The position numbers and the translations under genes were made by a program. The notes under the pieces are model-generated. The model ran no database searches, was not told where the DNA came from, and saw nothing but the letters and a program-made list of their open reading frames with translations. Below, in pieces: positions 10,901 through 25,881 of a stretch of 64,000 nucleotides of DNA; position 1 is the stretch's first letter, and each line of letters begins with the position of its first letter. Origin of the DNA: Pyricularia pennisetigena (taxonomy: Eukaryota > Ascomycota > Sordariomycetes > Magnaporthales > Pyriculariaceae); assembly GCF_004337985.1 (NCBI RefSeq), contig NW_021940920.1, positions 1,844,549 through 1,908,548 on the forward strand. The letters run 5' to 3'.

Positions 10901-12772
10901 GAAGGGCTTGACTTTATTTCGTCAAAGAGATCGTCACAGTGTTTATAGAGATTGTCAATGCTATCAGCGTTCAGCGCATGTCATTGCAGCTTGTAAAAGA
11001 GGTGAGCCACCGTAGTCGCTCGCCACATGATGCAGTGTACGAAGATAAATCGAGATATGTGAGAGCCGAGAGAAGGTACAGCGAGGACCTCGAGTCATTT
11101 TATCACTGGTGACGATTCTGCATGCTGATCATCGGCTTCGCCGGAAGGTTCGCGGGCGAGTCAGCCGTGTCTGGTCGCACTCGCACAACGCGTACAGAGG
11201 ATTGCGACAGCACAGACTGCACAGCTACGTAAGTGTTCAGACGTTGAGGCCATGGGAGCCGACCTGGATAAACTGCTTTTTGTTTTTTATTCTTGCAAAG
11301 AGAACCTTGCCAACTCTGTCCAGTAGCAACCGTCGATCTCTGGTGGACGGCGAGGCAGATTTGACGAGTCAACTTGGAAGCTGGTGCATATTGAGGGCAG
11401 CGACTCTGAAATCCAAGATGCGCATCGACCACACTGCATCTTTGAAACATCAAACTAATTACCCGGAGATGGTCGCTACGCAGACGGAAAGAACTGACGG
11501 GACAGCCCGGGACACCCGTCACTTGGTGAAAGTAAGGAGAAAGAACGCAACCATGCCAATGCTGTTAAATATGGCTCCTCTGCTTTATAGTTCGTGATGA
11601 CAAGCAGCCAGGACAGGGAGGGCGAGCAATAGAGTGTGGCAAATCTGGGCTGTGGAGATCTTCAGGACGTTAACGCCAACCATGGCAAACGATAGCTGCG
11701 GCAACTTTTGACGATAACCATTTGTTGACATAGCCAGATCTGCTGCCAAGCGGCATGAGGAGTGAGTTCACAAGTCTAAACATACTATGGGTATATGCAG
11801 TAGCTGCGAGCGGTAACATCCAAGATTGTCCGAAGATGTGATGGGCCCTGAAACCAGAGAACATCTCAGCCAAGACCTTGGAACATTCCAAGCAAATCAC
11901 AGATCAACATGGCTGCCGAGGAAAGAAAAACCAAATGAAGGCTTCGGATGTTCTGGAATCACGCCACGGACACGTGGGGAGATGAGAACAGATGGGCTAA
12001 AAGTATGCCCGTTTCTCTATACGATGTAGATATCTGTTAGGGTTGCTTATTCTGTACTAATTTGAGGTGAGGAAGATGGGCCTACCATTTCCTTGTGCGA
12101 TATGACAACGGCTGGATACCAGAAAAAAAAACATACTTTCTGTGCTATTACACAACAAAGTGTGCGAGAAGGATGTCCTGGATATCGAGATGGGATCAAG
12201 TGAACCTTTGAAACCCGAATCAGGTTCGGGGCCCTCCAATAAGCTGATTATTTGATAGGCTCTAGGATGAACATTTGTGGTGTTACGAGGTACAAAAGGA
12301 ACGGGACATGGTTATGTACTTTACCAGCATGGTTCGGTGAATGAAGGTGGATGGCGCGGCCGGGATGGTGAGATGAGATGATAACCTAGCAGCAGTAATA
12401 AACAATTGAAGAGGGGGAAACATCACTTCGTCCAAAGGAGAATTTGAAAAACTAACTCAGAGCTTATTTGCGACATCGAGGATGATATGGGTGGGAAAGA
12501 TTCCAACTCTCTGATCCAACCATGGGTGTTTGTTATTTTTACTTTTTATTTTTGATCTTATTTTTTATTTTCCTTCTAATTTCCCCCCCTCCCCGCCCTG
12601 CCAACTATCCACGCAGTCAATGCGCACAAACAAACGTCGCAGTACTCTTCCAAGAGAATGAGCAGCGTGCGCCCCGTTGGGCGGAAACAATGCCTCGTAT
12701 CGTTCACGACAGCGTGGAAGGTGACGTGGACAAACCGGGCTTCGCCTCTCCGTCCTCAAAGACGTCGCGCGG
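7933..12772. other. 4.8 kb gene-poor stretch
   Basis: No ORF here shows a recognisable domain. Most long ORFs overlap on opposite strands or begin at non-ATG codons. I looked for transposase, reverse transcriptase and integrase motifs and for terminal repeats and found none. Base composition is moderately AT-rich. It could hold decayed repeats or a fast-evolving multi-exon gene that cannot be recognised by eye. Confidence 0.4.
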
Positions 12773-15045
12773 ATGCTGCCCGACCGAAATAGCGACCTCG
12801 GTCCCTCGCTGCAGGCGACGACGAGTGTTTTGGTGCCGATTGTCACCATGTTCATCACCCTGAGGATCTGGGTTCGTTACAGCCAACGGCAGTTGGCTTG
12901 GGAGGATGGTGGGTTACAGAAGAATGATCTGCAGCTGATCCTGGACTTGACTAACAACAAGACGATCAACAATAACAAAAAAAGGCCTAATCACTTTTAG
13001 CTGGGTAGGTTTAAAACATCTTGTCCCCACACTCCACGATGGGGCAGGTCTACACAGATACAGATATTTTTCAAGACAAAGCAGGCAACTTACAAAGTCT
13101 AATCATGCCTGTCGGCCTGCAGGTATGCTTCATCGTCATGTGTGCAGCCGGCGTCACAGCAACGGCTTATGGTTTCGGCAAGCGCGCCGAACTGCTAGCA
13201 GCGTCCGACCTCCACATGATGCGGCTCTACAGCGGAGTGGTGGCATCGGTGCCCTGGAGCCTGTCCATCACGTCGGCCAAGGCCTCCTTCGCGGTCCTGT
13301 ACCTCAGGATCCTGCAGCCGACGGGAGGGGATTGGGTCAGGCCGTTGAACATCTCGGTCCTCGTCTTCCTGGCCTGTCAAGCGATCGAGGAGATTTTGGT
13401 GGTGCTGCTGCAGTGCCAACCATTTGCAAAGGCCTACGACGACACCATCGAGGGCAGCTGCTACAGCCTGGAGGCCATGTGGATGTGCGATGTGGGTATC
13501 TTTGGTCGTTGCTTTGGCCTTCTTTCTCTGCAGTCCAGCTCGCTGACGATCGACTGCGCCTTGTTAGTTTGCATTCAACTTTGCCGTCGACCTTGTACTC
13601 TTCATTCAACCCATACCAATCATATGGTCGCTTCAAATAGCCTCGACGGCCAGCAAGATTGGCATCACCACCATGCTCTCGATGGGACTAATGCAAGTTT
13701 ACTACCCAGTTGCCGAAAGAAAAGGAAAAAAGAGGAGAGAGCAAAAAAAAAAGAAAAAAGAGAAAAAGAAAAAATGGCGTTCTAAAGGAACGTACCCATG
13801 ATGCTAACCGATTCGCAGTGTTTGCCTCGTCTCGATCGCGCGTCTCTTTGCAGTGTTGCACATCAGAGAAGACACAACCTGTAAGTCTGTCTTTCCTCTC
13901 TTCTATAACAACTCACACAAGACGGAAAGAAGAGCTAAACGAAAGGAAATCCCATCTTGCCCGTCTCCGCCCCCGCGATGCCAACGACAGACGAAACCGC
14001 GCTTGCCGTCATCCTCTGCCAGGCCGAGATCGCCTGCGTCATAATCTGCAGCTGCGTGCCGGCGCTGAACCAGTTCGTCCGCAGCACGGGCTGCCTGGGC
14101 CGCATCGTCAACAGCACCGAGAACAGCTACAGCCTGCCGCGCTTCTACGCCCGGTCGGGCCAGTGGCGCCGCCGCCGGAGCAACACCGTGCACGACGTCG
14201 TGCACAGGGACGGTGCCGAGTCGCGGGGCTCCGAGGGGGCGCGTGGACAGCGCCGGGTGCGCCGACGGCGGCGTGGGGAGGACCACCAGAGTCGGAGTCA
14301 AGGGGAGAGGCGGGAGGGGAGACTGCGGAGTCTGCGCTACTGCTGGAAAATGCTGTCGAGCACCTCCGAGACGGTTACTTCGTCGGCGCCGACGGGTGCC
14401 GGCGGCGGCGGCGGTGGCGGTGGCGGTGGCGGCACGACCTCGGCGTCGTTGACGCCCGCGTCCGGGCTGGAGATGAACCCGCTCGAGGATGTTCACGTCG
14501 CCGAGGAGACGGCGCCGAGGTTCGTCACGCGGGACGGCGTCGAGATGTGGCATCAGCCGGGGAGCATCGAGCGCACGTCCAGCCACAACACGTCGACCAG
14601 CCAAGAAGGGGCGAACCAGCCTGGACCTGGCAGGGTGGGAGGAGGAGGAGGAGGAGGAGGAGGAGCCGCCGCCGAATATCCAGAATCAATCATCGATACG
14701 GTTCTCGGTCTGCATGCGAATATCCCGACGTGGCTCAACGACGTGTCTGACAGTTATCTACAAAACACCCAAGTTGTACAGTACGGGGAGGAGGAGGAGG
14801 AGGAGGAGGAGGAGGAGGAGGAGGAGGAGCACGGTGCCGGCGGTGCAGGGGAGAAAAGGGGTCTGGAAGCTGCGAACAGCGCGAACGAACGACAAGACGT
14901 CGACGACGACGAACCAGACGACGACTGGGTTTCCGCCATGGAGCACAGGAGTACTCAAGGAGCAGAGGGCCGGCAGATCCCCAAGTCTGGACTGGGTGCT
15001 GAGGGCTCCGAGATCGACATGACAAGTCACGAAAAGGGGGGCTGA
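12773..15045 (+). CDS. PTH11-like seven-transmembrane fungal receptor, 5 exons
   Basis: Exons inferred at 12773-12912, 13098-13491, 13568-13692, 13819-13880 and 13991-15045 join in frame to 591 residues. The N-terminal part has the rhodopsin-like fold of the fungal PTH11-like family: TM1 (LVPIVTMFITLRIWVRY) with the WED motif, a SITSAKASFAVLYLRIL helix, the EEILVVLLQCQPFAKAYD loop, FAFNFAVDLVLFIQPIPII, VCLVSIARLFAVLHI, and the last helix CQAEIACVIICSCVP. A cytosolic tail of about 290 residues follows, with poly-Gly runs and about 15 consecutive Glu. PTH11-like receptors sense surfaces or small molecules and signal through G proteins. Intron 3 needs a GC donor (GCAAGT at 13693) to keep frame. 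The exon 1/2 junction is the least certain. Confidence 0.82.
14787..14829 (+). repeat. GAG repeat encoding poly-Glu
   Basis: A (GAG)n run inside the receptor tail encodes about 15 consecutive glutamates. A second GGA run near 14639-14665 encodes poly-Gly. Both are likely length-variable. Confidence 0.85.
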
Positions 15046-15163
15046 CGGTTAAAAAAGAAAAAAAAAATCATTTTGGTTTGGAAACGGGGTTAACCTATAA
15101 ATCGATCGAAAAAAAAAGCCCCTTCCCATAATTCACGACTAAAACATACAGGTCTCAACTCCA

Positions 15164-16752
15164 TCACAGCTGCCTCATCCCCTCCTCAATGGCGGCGATG
15201 GACGCACGAGGCACAATCGCGGCGGCCCAGTGGTTCCCATCCAAATCATTACCGGTAATGTTGAACCAGTATCGAGCGAGGGGCGTCATCCCCGTCGTCG
15301 TCGACAGGAACAACACGGGCTTCCCCGGCGGGTGGCCGGCCGCCCTCGCCCTGCTGTCGTTGCCGACGACGGCGGGCGAAAAGTCCATGATGTGGTAAAA
15401 ACGAGCCCTCGCCCAGTTGCTGAAGCAAAAGAGGTACGCTTTGACCGAGGTGCTTATGGGACGATCGCCGCCCAGCTCCCACATCATCTTGGCGAACGCC
15501 GCCAGCTCCCTCTCCCCGGCCTGCTCGACTAGCGATCGGCGCATTTCCCCGGCCATCACACCGAGCGGCGTCGTGACCGCCTCGCCGAGGGTGGTGAAGC
15601 CACAGTAGGTCACGACCATGTTCTGTCCGTACACGGCGGCCGGGTCCAGGGAAGAAGACAGCCGGGGCCGGAGGTTTATGGCGTTGAGGATGGTCAGGTC
15701 TTGTCGCGGGGCCTTGGCGGCCAAGGGTTTGGCGGCCATCTTTGAGATCCAGGCGGTGAGGACGTCGCCGTTGCTGACGAAGGGCTTGTCGTCGCCGTCG
15801 CCTTGTCGGCCAAGCTCGGCGAGGGCTTGCTCGCGCATCTTGGCCACGGTCGAGGCCGGGAAGAAGAGCGTGCGGGTCTCCATCTTGGGGCCGAGGACGA
15901 TGTCCAACGTGAAATAGACGACAAACATCACGTACCACACCCCCGTCAGGATCTTGTCTTGTAGCACCCCGGCGATCTGAGAAGTCTCTGCTCTCTTGAC
16001 CACCTCCCCCAACGGGTCCGTCCGAAAGCCCTCGAACCGCGGCACCTCTGCCTCTCGACCGTGCAGTATGTCGACCCAGCCCTTGACTATACCGGCGTGG
16101 GCCATGATGTCGCCCAGGACGTGGGGCGCCTCCATGCCGACGAGCGTGGCGTCGTTGAAGGACACGACGTACAGCCGCAGCTGCGGCTCGTCGCTGTAGA
16201 TGTAGTAGTCAAGGCCGGACGGTACACCGTCCGGGTAGAAGAGTTTCATCATGTCCGGAGACCCCGGCTGGACCGAGGCGTGGTCGCCGGTGGCCCTGGG
16301 CAGTTTGCACGCCAGAGGGTGTTCGTCGATGGCCATGTCGAAGACGGTGGGCGAGAACCGCACGGCGGGGCGCGAGCTTGTGAACTCTGCCGGGATGTGT
16401 GATTCCAGTCTGCCCATGGACTAGTAGTAGTCGTTGATGTTATTATTTTTATTTTATTTTTTTATTTTTTTGCGCCCTCACCGGTCAGCAAAGGAGCCCC
16501 ACTGATGGATGTCCGGGCCTTACACACATTCAATCTCAGTCGGCCTCCCATCTTACGCCATCCATCCCGCCTAATCAATGCCTCGAGGGCCTGGTAAAGG
16601 GCGTCAGGGTCCAGGACGGCGTCGAATCGTGCCGCCCAGCCCACCATCAGCCGTCGGAGCACATCCGAGTTGTCAAAGTGGTGGAGGGGGACGACATGAT
16701 CGGTGCTGAGCCGTGGTGGTTGCACCTTTCCAAACCCGAAGAGGCTAGCCAT
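15164..16752 (-). CDS. BAHD-like acyltransferase (trichothecene-acetyltransferase type), 2 exons
   Basis: Exon 1 (16528-16752, ATG at 16752) and exon 2 (15164-16420) join with a GT donor and TAG acceptor to give 493 residues. The N-terminal block VVPLHHFDNSDVLRRLMVGW through DGWRKMGGRLRLN is typical of fungal transferase-family enzymes. The catalytic HxxxD is seen as HVLGD at about residues 174-178. The plant-type DFGWG motif near the C-terminus is not evident; a DLDGNHW segment lies in that area. These enzymes move acyl groups from acyl-CoA to alcohols or amines and often decorate secondary metabolites. No polyketide or peptide synthase, terpene cyclase or P450 is nearby, so the substrate is unknown. 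No signal peptide. The start is well supported because exon 1 carries conserved sequence. Confidence 0.85.
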
Positions 16753-18290
16753 GGGGGAGGTGGCAACAATTGCGTGCTTCGATCAGGATTTCAGTATGAT
16801 TTGGACGTGGCAAAGCTGGAGAACAGCCTATGGATGGGTATTTGCAGGAACAATGGATTTTTGCATGACTTGGGGAGCGGATTGAGATGCAGCAAATGGA
16901 ACGGACCCTTCGGAAACAAACATGAAAAACTTAATTTTTATCTGCCGAGGTTTGGCCAATCAATAATCACACAACTGGAAGCCAAATGTCAAACCTTATA
17001 CTTATATAGGCTCGAGGCCCTGCATTAGTCGTCAATCGGAAGCACAGTCCTGACGCCATGTCTGGTTTCGCCTGATAAGACACAAGACAAATAAATGTTC
17101 AACGTTTGGCCGGCAAAAATAATTAATGAGGACCACGAAAAAAAGTTGACTGATCCTCGATATAGCCTGTAACCTCGCTATGGTGCTCGTAGACTGTGAG
17201 TCTGCCAGCGCTGGCACATGAGCATAAACAAGCGGTTGACGGCATCCTTACAATGATATCCGGCCCATTGTCGTCGGCGTCGGTCGGCGAGTGCGGCTCC
17301 ATAGCCATGTCGCCTGCCATCGCGCCACAGGAAGGCGGCCAGCAGACCGGCGATGGCGACGAGAAGCACTGTGTTGGCGACCTGCGCAAACAAGCCAAGT
17401 CAGGCCTGGAATTTTTTCGGTGCGACTCGCCAGAGGCCCATCGTTTTGGTATTTCGGCCAGTGCGGGAGGTCCTTCTCATCATGGCTGTAATAATAATAA
17501 TGATTAGCTACTGATCGCTCGACTCTGGTGCCACTGCTCAAGGGATCCTCTTGGTCGAGGTTCTCGTGAGCCTTTTTTTGGTCACCTTTGGGATGGAACT
17601 CAACGACATTATATGGGCAATTGGGCACCGAGGCGCCAGGACGGGTAAAGCTTGGCTAGTTCTGGGCGAAGAGGTGTCAAACCTAAAGTTATACAGTACC
17701 TTGGCAAGCGAAGGGTTATAGATGGCAAGCGAAGGATTATAGAGAAGAAGAAAAGACGGAGGAGGAGATGAATGCCAGAGCCAGAAGAAATCGTACTATA
17801 ATATCACCACAAACCAGTAGAACATATTCAAGCTCAGTTCCTTGGTCAGTCAAGTCCGACAGCCTGGGCCGATACGATTTCAATCCACCTTTACCACCCA
17901 CATCCCGGGGGGTGGCGGGGCCAAACTTGATTGCTGCACCATCGTTTTGACTGGCAAGCTGGATACAGCATCTCGCAGCTCACCAATCGCGGAGCCATTA
18001 ATTGATCTACCCTGATCAACAAGCTACAATCTTGGCGGCCCATTTACCACAGACGCGCTCTTTTTTTTTTTTTTTTCTTTCTTTTTTTTTTTTTTTTTTT
18101 TTGCCTTTCTCATTTTCTCCCCGCCTTTCCCCGTCTCCTTTATTTCCGCACCGCATTCTTCTCCATGGCTTTGCACCTTGTGCTCGGTCTGATCAACACG
18201 CGCTTTTTGAAAGATCCACATATTTTAACGCCTTTCAATTCAAAAATAAGTGTCGTCGCCCAACCGACCTGACTCGTGTTTCCGCCGCAA
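16753..18290. other. Intergenic, 1.5 kb; possible membrane-segment exon
   Basis: No firm gene. On the minus strand, sequence after a GCGCAG acceptor-like site (about 17388 down to 17237) encodes VANTVLLVAIAGLLAAFLW and a basic stretch. It looks like one transmembrane exon, but no consistent start exon or family could be found. A run of T with a few C (18061-18102) precedes the transcription-factor gene. Confidence 0.3.
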
Positions 18291-19963
18291 ATGGACCCTA
18301 CCAAGGGTTTGGAACCGCACCAGTCGCAGCCGCCGCCGCCGCCGCCGCCGCACACCAAGAAGCGGCAGAACGGCAGCAGCGAGCCGCTAGGGTCCCTGCA
18401 TGCGCCCGGCAGTGGCACCACCGGCAGAAGCAATTTTGAAGACGATGGTGACGCCAGCGCCGCCGGGGGACAGCCGCCGCCAAACAAGAGCCAGAAGCGC
18501 CGCGGGAGGCACAATACGGCCTGCAATTTCTGCCGGCTGCGCAAGGCACGCTGCAACAATGAGCGTCCGCGCTGCGGCTTCTGCAGGGCAAGCAACCAGG
18601 AGTGCGTCTATGCCGAGGATCAGGAGAAGCGGTGGCAGCAGTCCCAGTACGTGACTTTTTGAATGGCTGCATTCCATCTTGGCCAACCTGCCAGCCATCG
18701 ACAACAACACCCACGACAACAAAAATTCTAGACTAACTCCCCAAACCCAACTAGCGATTACAGCACTGCCGACATCATATCCCGCTTGGACGAGCTCAAG
18801 AGTTTACTTGTTGGCTCCACGGGAATTGCGGCGGCCGCAGCAGCAACAGCAACAGCAGCAGCAGCAGCAGCAGCAACTACGCCGCCGCTGCCGCCGCCGC
18901 CGCCGCGAAACCACCAGAGCCGCTGGCCCTCCGTCTCCGACCTCGACGGCGCGAATAGCCCGTCCGCAAACAGCAGCAACAGCCACCGCAGCCCGTCCGG
19001 GGCCATGCATTCGGCCACCCCAGGACCTGGGGACGGTCGCGGCCGCGTCAAACTGGCCGAGGGCAACTTCTTATGGGCGTCGTGCGAGTCGATTCTCCGC
19101 TGGCCGGCGCTGCGGGACCTCTTGCTCCCGGAGGAGCAAAACATTCAATCCTTTGTGCTGGAGTCGGACCTGGACTTTGACGAGGTCTTTGTGTCAAAGA
19201 CGAGCAGGGTCCAATCGACACGTCCCAAATTCCAGAGCCCGTCGGATGCCGACAGTCGGCGTCGCGAGATCAGCGAGGCCGAGATCGTGCCGCTAGTGGA
19301 CAAGTTTTTGATGGAGGTCCATGTGCGCAACCCCATCCTGGACGAGGAGGAGCTGAGGAGGTATGCGAGGGACGTTGCCGAGAACGGAATGACGTGGGAT
19401 GGAAAGACTTGTTTGGTGGTGAGTTGGAAGCGGAGACGCGGGCATATATCACTTAGCACCGACGCAACAGCCATGTTAGGGACTCTGCGGGCCCCAACTG
19501 ACAAGGACAACTCTAGCTGATAGCGTGCGCCCTCGCATGCCTCTGGGCCGGATGGCATCCACCACCACCCCCTGGCAGCGTCGCAGCCCCGTACTACTCG
19601 GAGCGAGAAGACGTGCAAGGCGCCGCGGCATTCTACCTGGAGGCCAAGAAGCGGTTCGGTTTTCTTCAGATGACCATACTGGACCTCCAATGCCTGCACC
19701 TGGCCAACATGTTTGAGAAGTGCGCCTTTAGGCCGCTGAGGGCGTTCGACCTGATGCAGAAGGCGAGCCACCGGCTTCAGGTTCACCTGCAAAGGAAGAC
19801 TTGGCGAGGAGAGGCCATCGCCAAGACACCAGAGGCCCAGAGGGCGAGCATGTTGGAACAGAGACTTTTCTGGTCGACAGTCAGACTAACAATGTGCGTA
19901 ATAAAAAGAAGAAAGAAAAAAAAAAGAAGAAGAAGAAGAAGAAGTTCGACGTTGCTGACATCG

Positions 19964-19994
<31 letters not shown>

Positions 19995-20613
19995 ACAGGG
20001 AATGCTTAAGCGAAATACCCCTCCAGACCACAGGCATCGAACAGATGGAATACCCAGCCTACCTCCCCCAGCTAGACGGCTCCATGGCCATGTCGGAAAA
20101 CTTCGAGAGGAGCTGGTACTGGTTCATATCCGAGATCTCATGGCGACGCATGATGTCCAACGCGGTGCAGACGCTCTACTCGGAGCACCACGCCGAGGAC
20201 TGGTGGATAGGCAACGTCGACCTTCTCATGCGTAACTTTGAAGAGTGCGAGAAGCAGCGCGTCGCCTCGATCGAATCCCTCCCGGAGCACATCAAGGCCG
20301 AGATGCGAGACCCGAGCCGACGCTTTCTGCGCGAGGCCACCACGCTCATGACGGCCCGGCTCGACATGTGGTTCTTTGTCATCTCGAACCCGCTCGTCTA
20401 CTTTGTCCTGCACTGCCCCGCCGGCTACGTCATCCCGCGCCCCGCTCTCGACGTCGCCCACCGCTGCCTCGCCGTCGGCGGCGGCTACATCCGCGACGTC
20501 TGGTTCCACCAGCGCCACGGCGGCTCCTGGCCCATGGGTCGCCGCATGTTCAGCATCTGCCTGACCGTGCTGGCCTGCGCCGCCGCCGGAGGAGGAGGAG
20601 GATCGCCGCCGAC

Positions 20614-20661
<48 letters not shown>

Positions 20662-20887
20662 CGGCATCTCTCCGCCCGACGACTGGGTTGCGCTCTGCGT
20701 CATGGCGCACAACAGCCTCGCGCGCTGGGCCCACGAGTCCGAGGAGCGGTGGCGCATGTGCGTGCTGCTGAGGCGCATGACCACCGACGTCTGCGCGAGG
20801 CTGGGCATGCCGCCGCCTTGGGGGTGGGCCGGGGTCGAGGCGGCGAGGGAGCCGCAGTCGCCATGGAGGGTTGTCATTGGTGTGTGA
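18291..20887 (+). CDS. Zn2Cys6 transcription factor, 4 exons
   Basis: Exons 18291-18646, 18755-19418, 19517-19893 and 19999-20887 join in frame to 761 residues. The DNA-binding cluster near residues 80-107 reads CNFCRLRKARCNNERPRC followed by GFCRASNQEC, the exact C-x2-C-x6-C-x6-C-x2-C-x6-C pattern, preceded by a basic KKSQKRRGRH-like patch. A Pro-rich N-terminus and an Ala/Thr/Ser linker flank it. A coiled-coil candidate (IISRLDELKSLL) follows. The middle and C-terminal helical part (FLMEVHVRNPIL, LEQRLFWSTVRL, TGIEQMEYPAYLPQ) is the fungal transcription-factor middle homology region. A long poly-Gln run sits near the C-terminus. It is a nuclear regulator with unknown targets; the divergent acyltransferase 1.5 kb away and the convergent sulfatase are possible but unproven ones. 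Intron 3 is unusual (see findings). Confidence 0.9.
19894..19998 (+). other. Intron 3 of Zn2Cys6 gene: 105 bases, no stop codon
   Basis: Donor GTGCGT, acceptor ACACAG. It contains a GAA/AAG run and then about 30 consecutive A. Its length is a multiple of three and it has no in-frame stop, so an unspliced transcript would stay in frame and add 35 mostly Lys/Arg residues. Confidence 0.7.
20619..20660 (+). repeat. CAG repeat encoding poly-Gln
   Basis: About 14 tandem CAG codons inside exon 4 of the Zn2Cys6 gene; the count is likely to vary between isolates. Confidence 0.9.
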
Positions 20888-20997
20888 TTTCGGAATCGGT
20901 AGCTGCCGGGCTATCTGCTATGTATAACACCTACTTTCTGCGCTATCCCTCACCCCAAGCCCCCAACCCCCATCTTGCTCACACTCCGGGAGCGAGC

Positions 20998-24381
<3,384 letters not shown>

Positions 24382-25881
24382 ATGGAGCCAAATTCACAAA
24401 ATCCGCCTTTATTGGACTCCATAATGGAGTTGTCCCCGGACTGTCCAAACTGTCGCATTTACATTTGGCTCAGAAAATGTCCCGGCCCAGATTACAATAA
24501 CAAGACTCACGACGTAAAGGACAGAAACTCGTCGGCGAAACTTTCACCCACTTTGTCCGTCGAACCGAGACCTATCACCCCACCTTCCTCTTCGTCGCGA
24601 CAGTCTTCACCGCACAAACGACAGCGCGTCTTGTCCAGTAACGAGTCGAGTAACGAGCCGGCACCCCTTATCGAGCAATGGCGACCGAACACCACGGCAG
24701 CAACAAACATTCGACTTGCCACGGCGTGACATTGTATTGCTCCCAAGCCATTACCACAATACCTCAAGGGTTCATTCACGCAAAAGCCGTTCGACGAGCC
24801 CTGTGAAAAAAAACGATAGATTTGGAGAGGCTAGAGAAGCTGATCCGGCCAACGCCACTGCAAAATGCTTTCCAGCAGTTGCCAGACGTCCTGGAGCTAC
24901 ACCAATGCATCGATCAGGTCATGGAGTCGGAAACGGCCTTCATACCTGCTGGCGCGAGGCCGCTGATCCAAGAGCTACAAAAAAAAAAAAAAAAAAAAAA
25001 AATACAGGCGCAATTTGGAAAAAAACGATTGGTTTCAGCAACAAGAAGACAGCTCATCGTTAGCCGTGACGGAGACTCAGCTGAGAATGGAGTTGGGCGT
25101 GTTATTGGAGATACACTGAGATGCATACGCCTGTCTCGAGGACGCAGCATCGGAACATTCCATGAATATCCAGGTTCATTATCCGCTGCTTAGATTAGCA
25201 GCGAAAATATGCCCTGGAGTGAAAACCCTACCAGTCACAACGGCGCGCATGTCAAAACACTGGATGCCTCCAATGGTCGGCGCTGGTGTATCATCTGAAG
25301 CATCTTCGTCCGGGGCAACAACAGTTACGACGGACACAGAGGCTAATGAAGCTGCGGCGGTAGTGGGGAAAATGGTCGATTTCATTTTCGTGTTTGATGA
25401 GTCTGTCGACACGCAGCTGGGGGCCGCAATCAGAAAAGTCCTTCGGAAAGACAAATACCTGTCTATCAACTACAGCGATTACGGCCCTATACGGTTTCGA
25501 CCTACAGGAATCCCCATCGAAACCAAGATCTCATCTGTTGCCGACAGCGGTCGCACGCAACTTTTGATTTGGGCTGCAGGCTGGTTCGCCCGTATGGAAG
25601 CCTGGGTTAGGAAACAGCAGAGGGTGAATGCGGGAACGGAAATCAAGGCCCCGTCTACCTTACCAGTTATACTGGTAGTAGAGCATGATTGGAAGCTTTC
25701 CTATGTTTGCGACCGTGGCCATCGATTCGACTTTGTACATGAGATTTCCATCGGTGGTACGAAGAAACTATCCGATATGTATAGGTTGTTGGCTGTGCTT
25801 CGGGCCTTGTTAGGTTGGATGGATACCGACCTCCGCCGGTTTTTCAATCAGCTCTTTTCGCCAGAAATATCTCACAAATGA
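24382..25881 (+). pseudogene. PDDEXK_12-like nuclease-family protein, decayed
   Basis: Starts at an ATG at 24382. The segments resemble the fungal PD-(D/E)xK nuclease-like family (PF20516 type): an N-terminal IYIWLRKCP block, a Ser/Pro linker, LPRRDIVLLPS, SRSTSPVK then TIDLERLEKLIRP, IPAGARPLIQEL, and the C-terminal domain with SINYSDYGPIRFRPTGIPIE, EHDWKLSYVC and a helical end. The nuclease-like ExK is the ETK of IPIETK. The parts lie in different frames. A shift occurs near 24670-24690, a second at an 8-base A run (24806-24813), a third at a 24-base A run (24979-25002), and an in-frame TGA lies at 25117. No intron with proper sites removes these. The C-terminal 239 codons are intact and could be translated from an ATG at 25162. 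Sequencing error in homopolymers could explain two lesions but not the stop. Confidence 0.7.
24979..25002. repeat. Poly(A) tract, 24 bases, inside decayed coding region
   Basis: The tract breaks the frame between the IPAGARPLIQEL segment and the following DWFQQQEDSSS segment. A change of one base in tract length would reconnect the frames. Confidence 0.8.

Noticed and set aside
7933..12772. Hidden transposon
   Set aside because: No reverse transcriptase, transposase or integrase motif, and no terminal repeat was seen in either strand.
13957..15045. Separate gene starting at the ATG at 13957
   Set aside because: The last helix of the PTH11-like receptor lies in this frame and joins to the preceding exon at 13991, so it is the final exon of that gene.
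7026..16752. Secondary-metabolite cluster (FSH1 hydrolase, acyltransferase, regulator)
   Set aside because: No polyketide or peptide synthase, terpene cyclase, P450 or transporter is present, and the genes are kilobases apart with a receptor between them.
17123..17628. Membrane protein gene on the minus strand
   Set aside because: Only one helix-coding segment is convincing; upstream exons could not be joined in frame to an ATG.
19613..20887. Single long ORF through intron 3 of the Zn2Cys6 gene as one exon
   Set aside because: Proper GTGCGT and ACACAG sites flank a stretch of Lys/Arg codons, and removing it joins LTM to ECLSEIPLQ as expected for the middle homology region.
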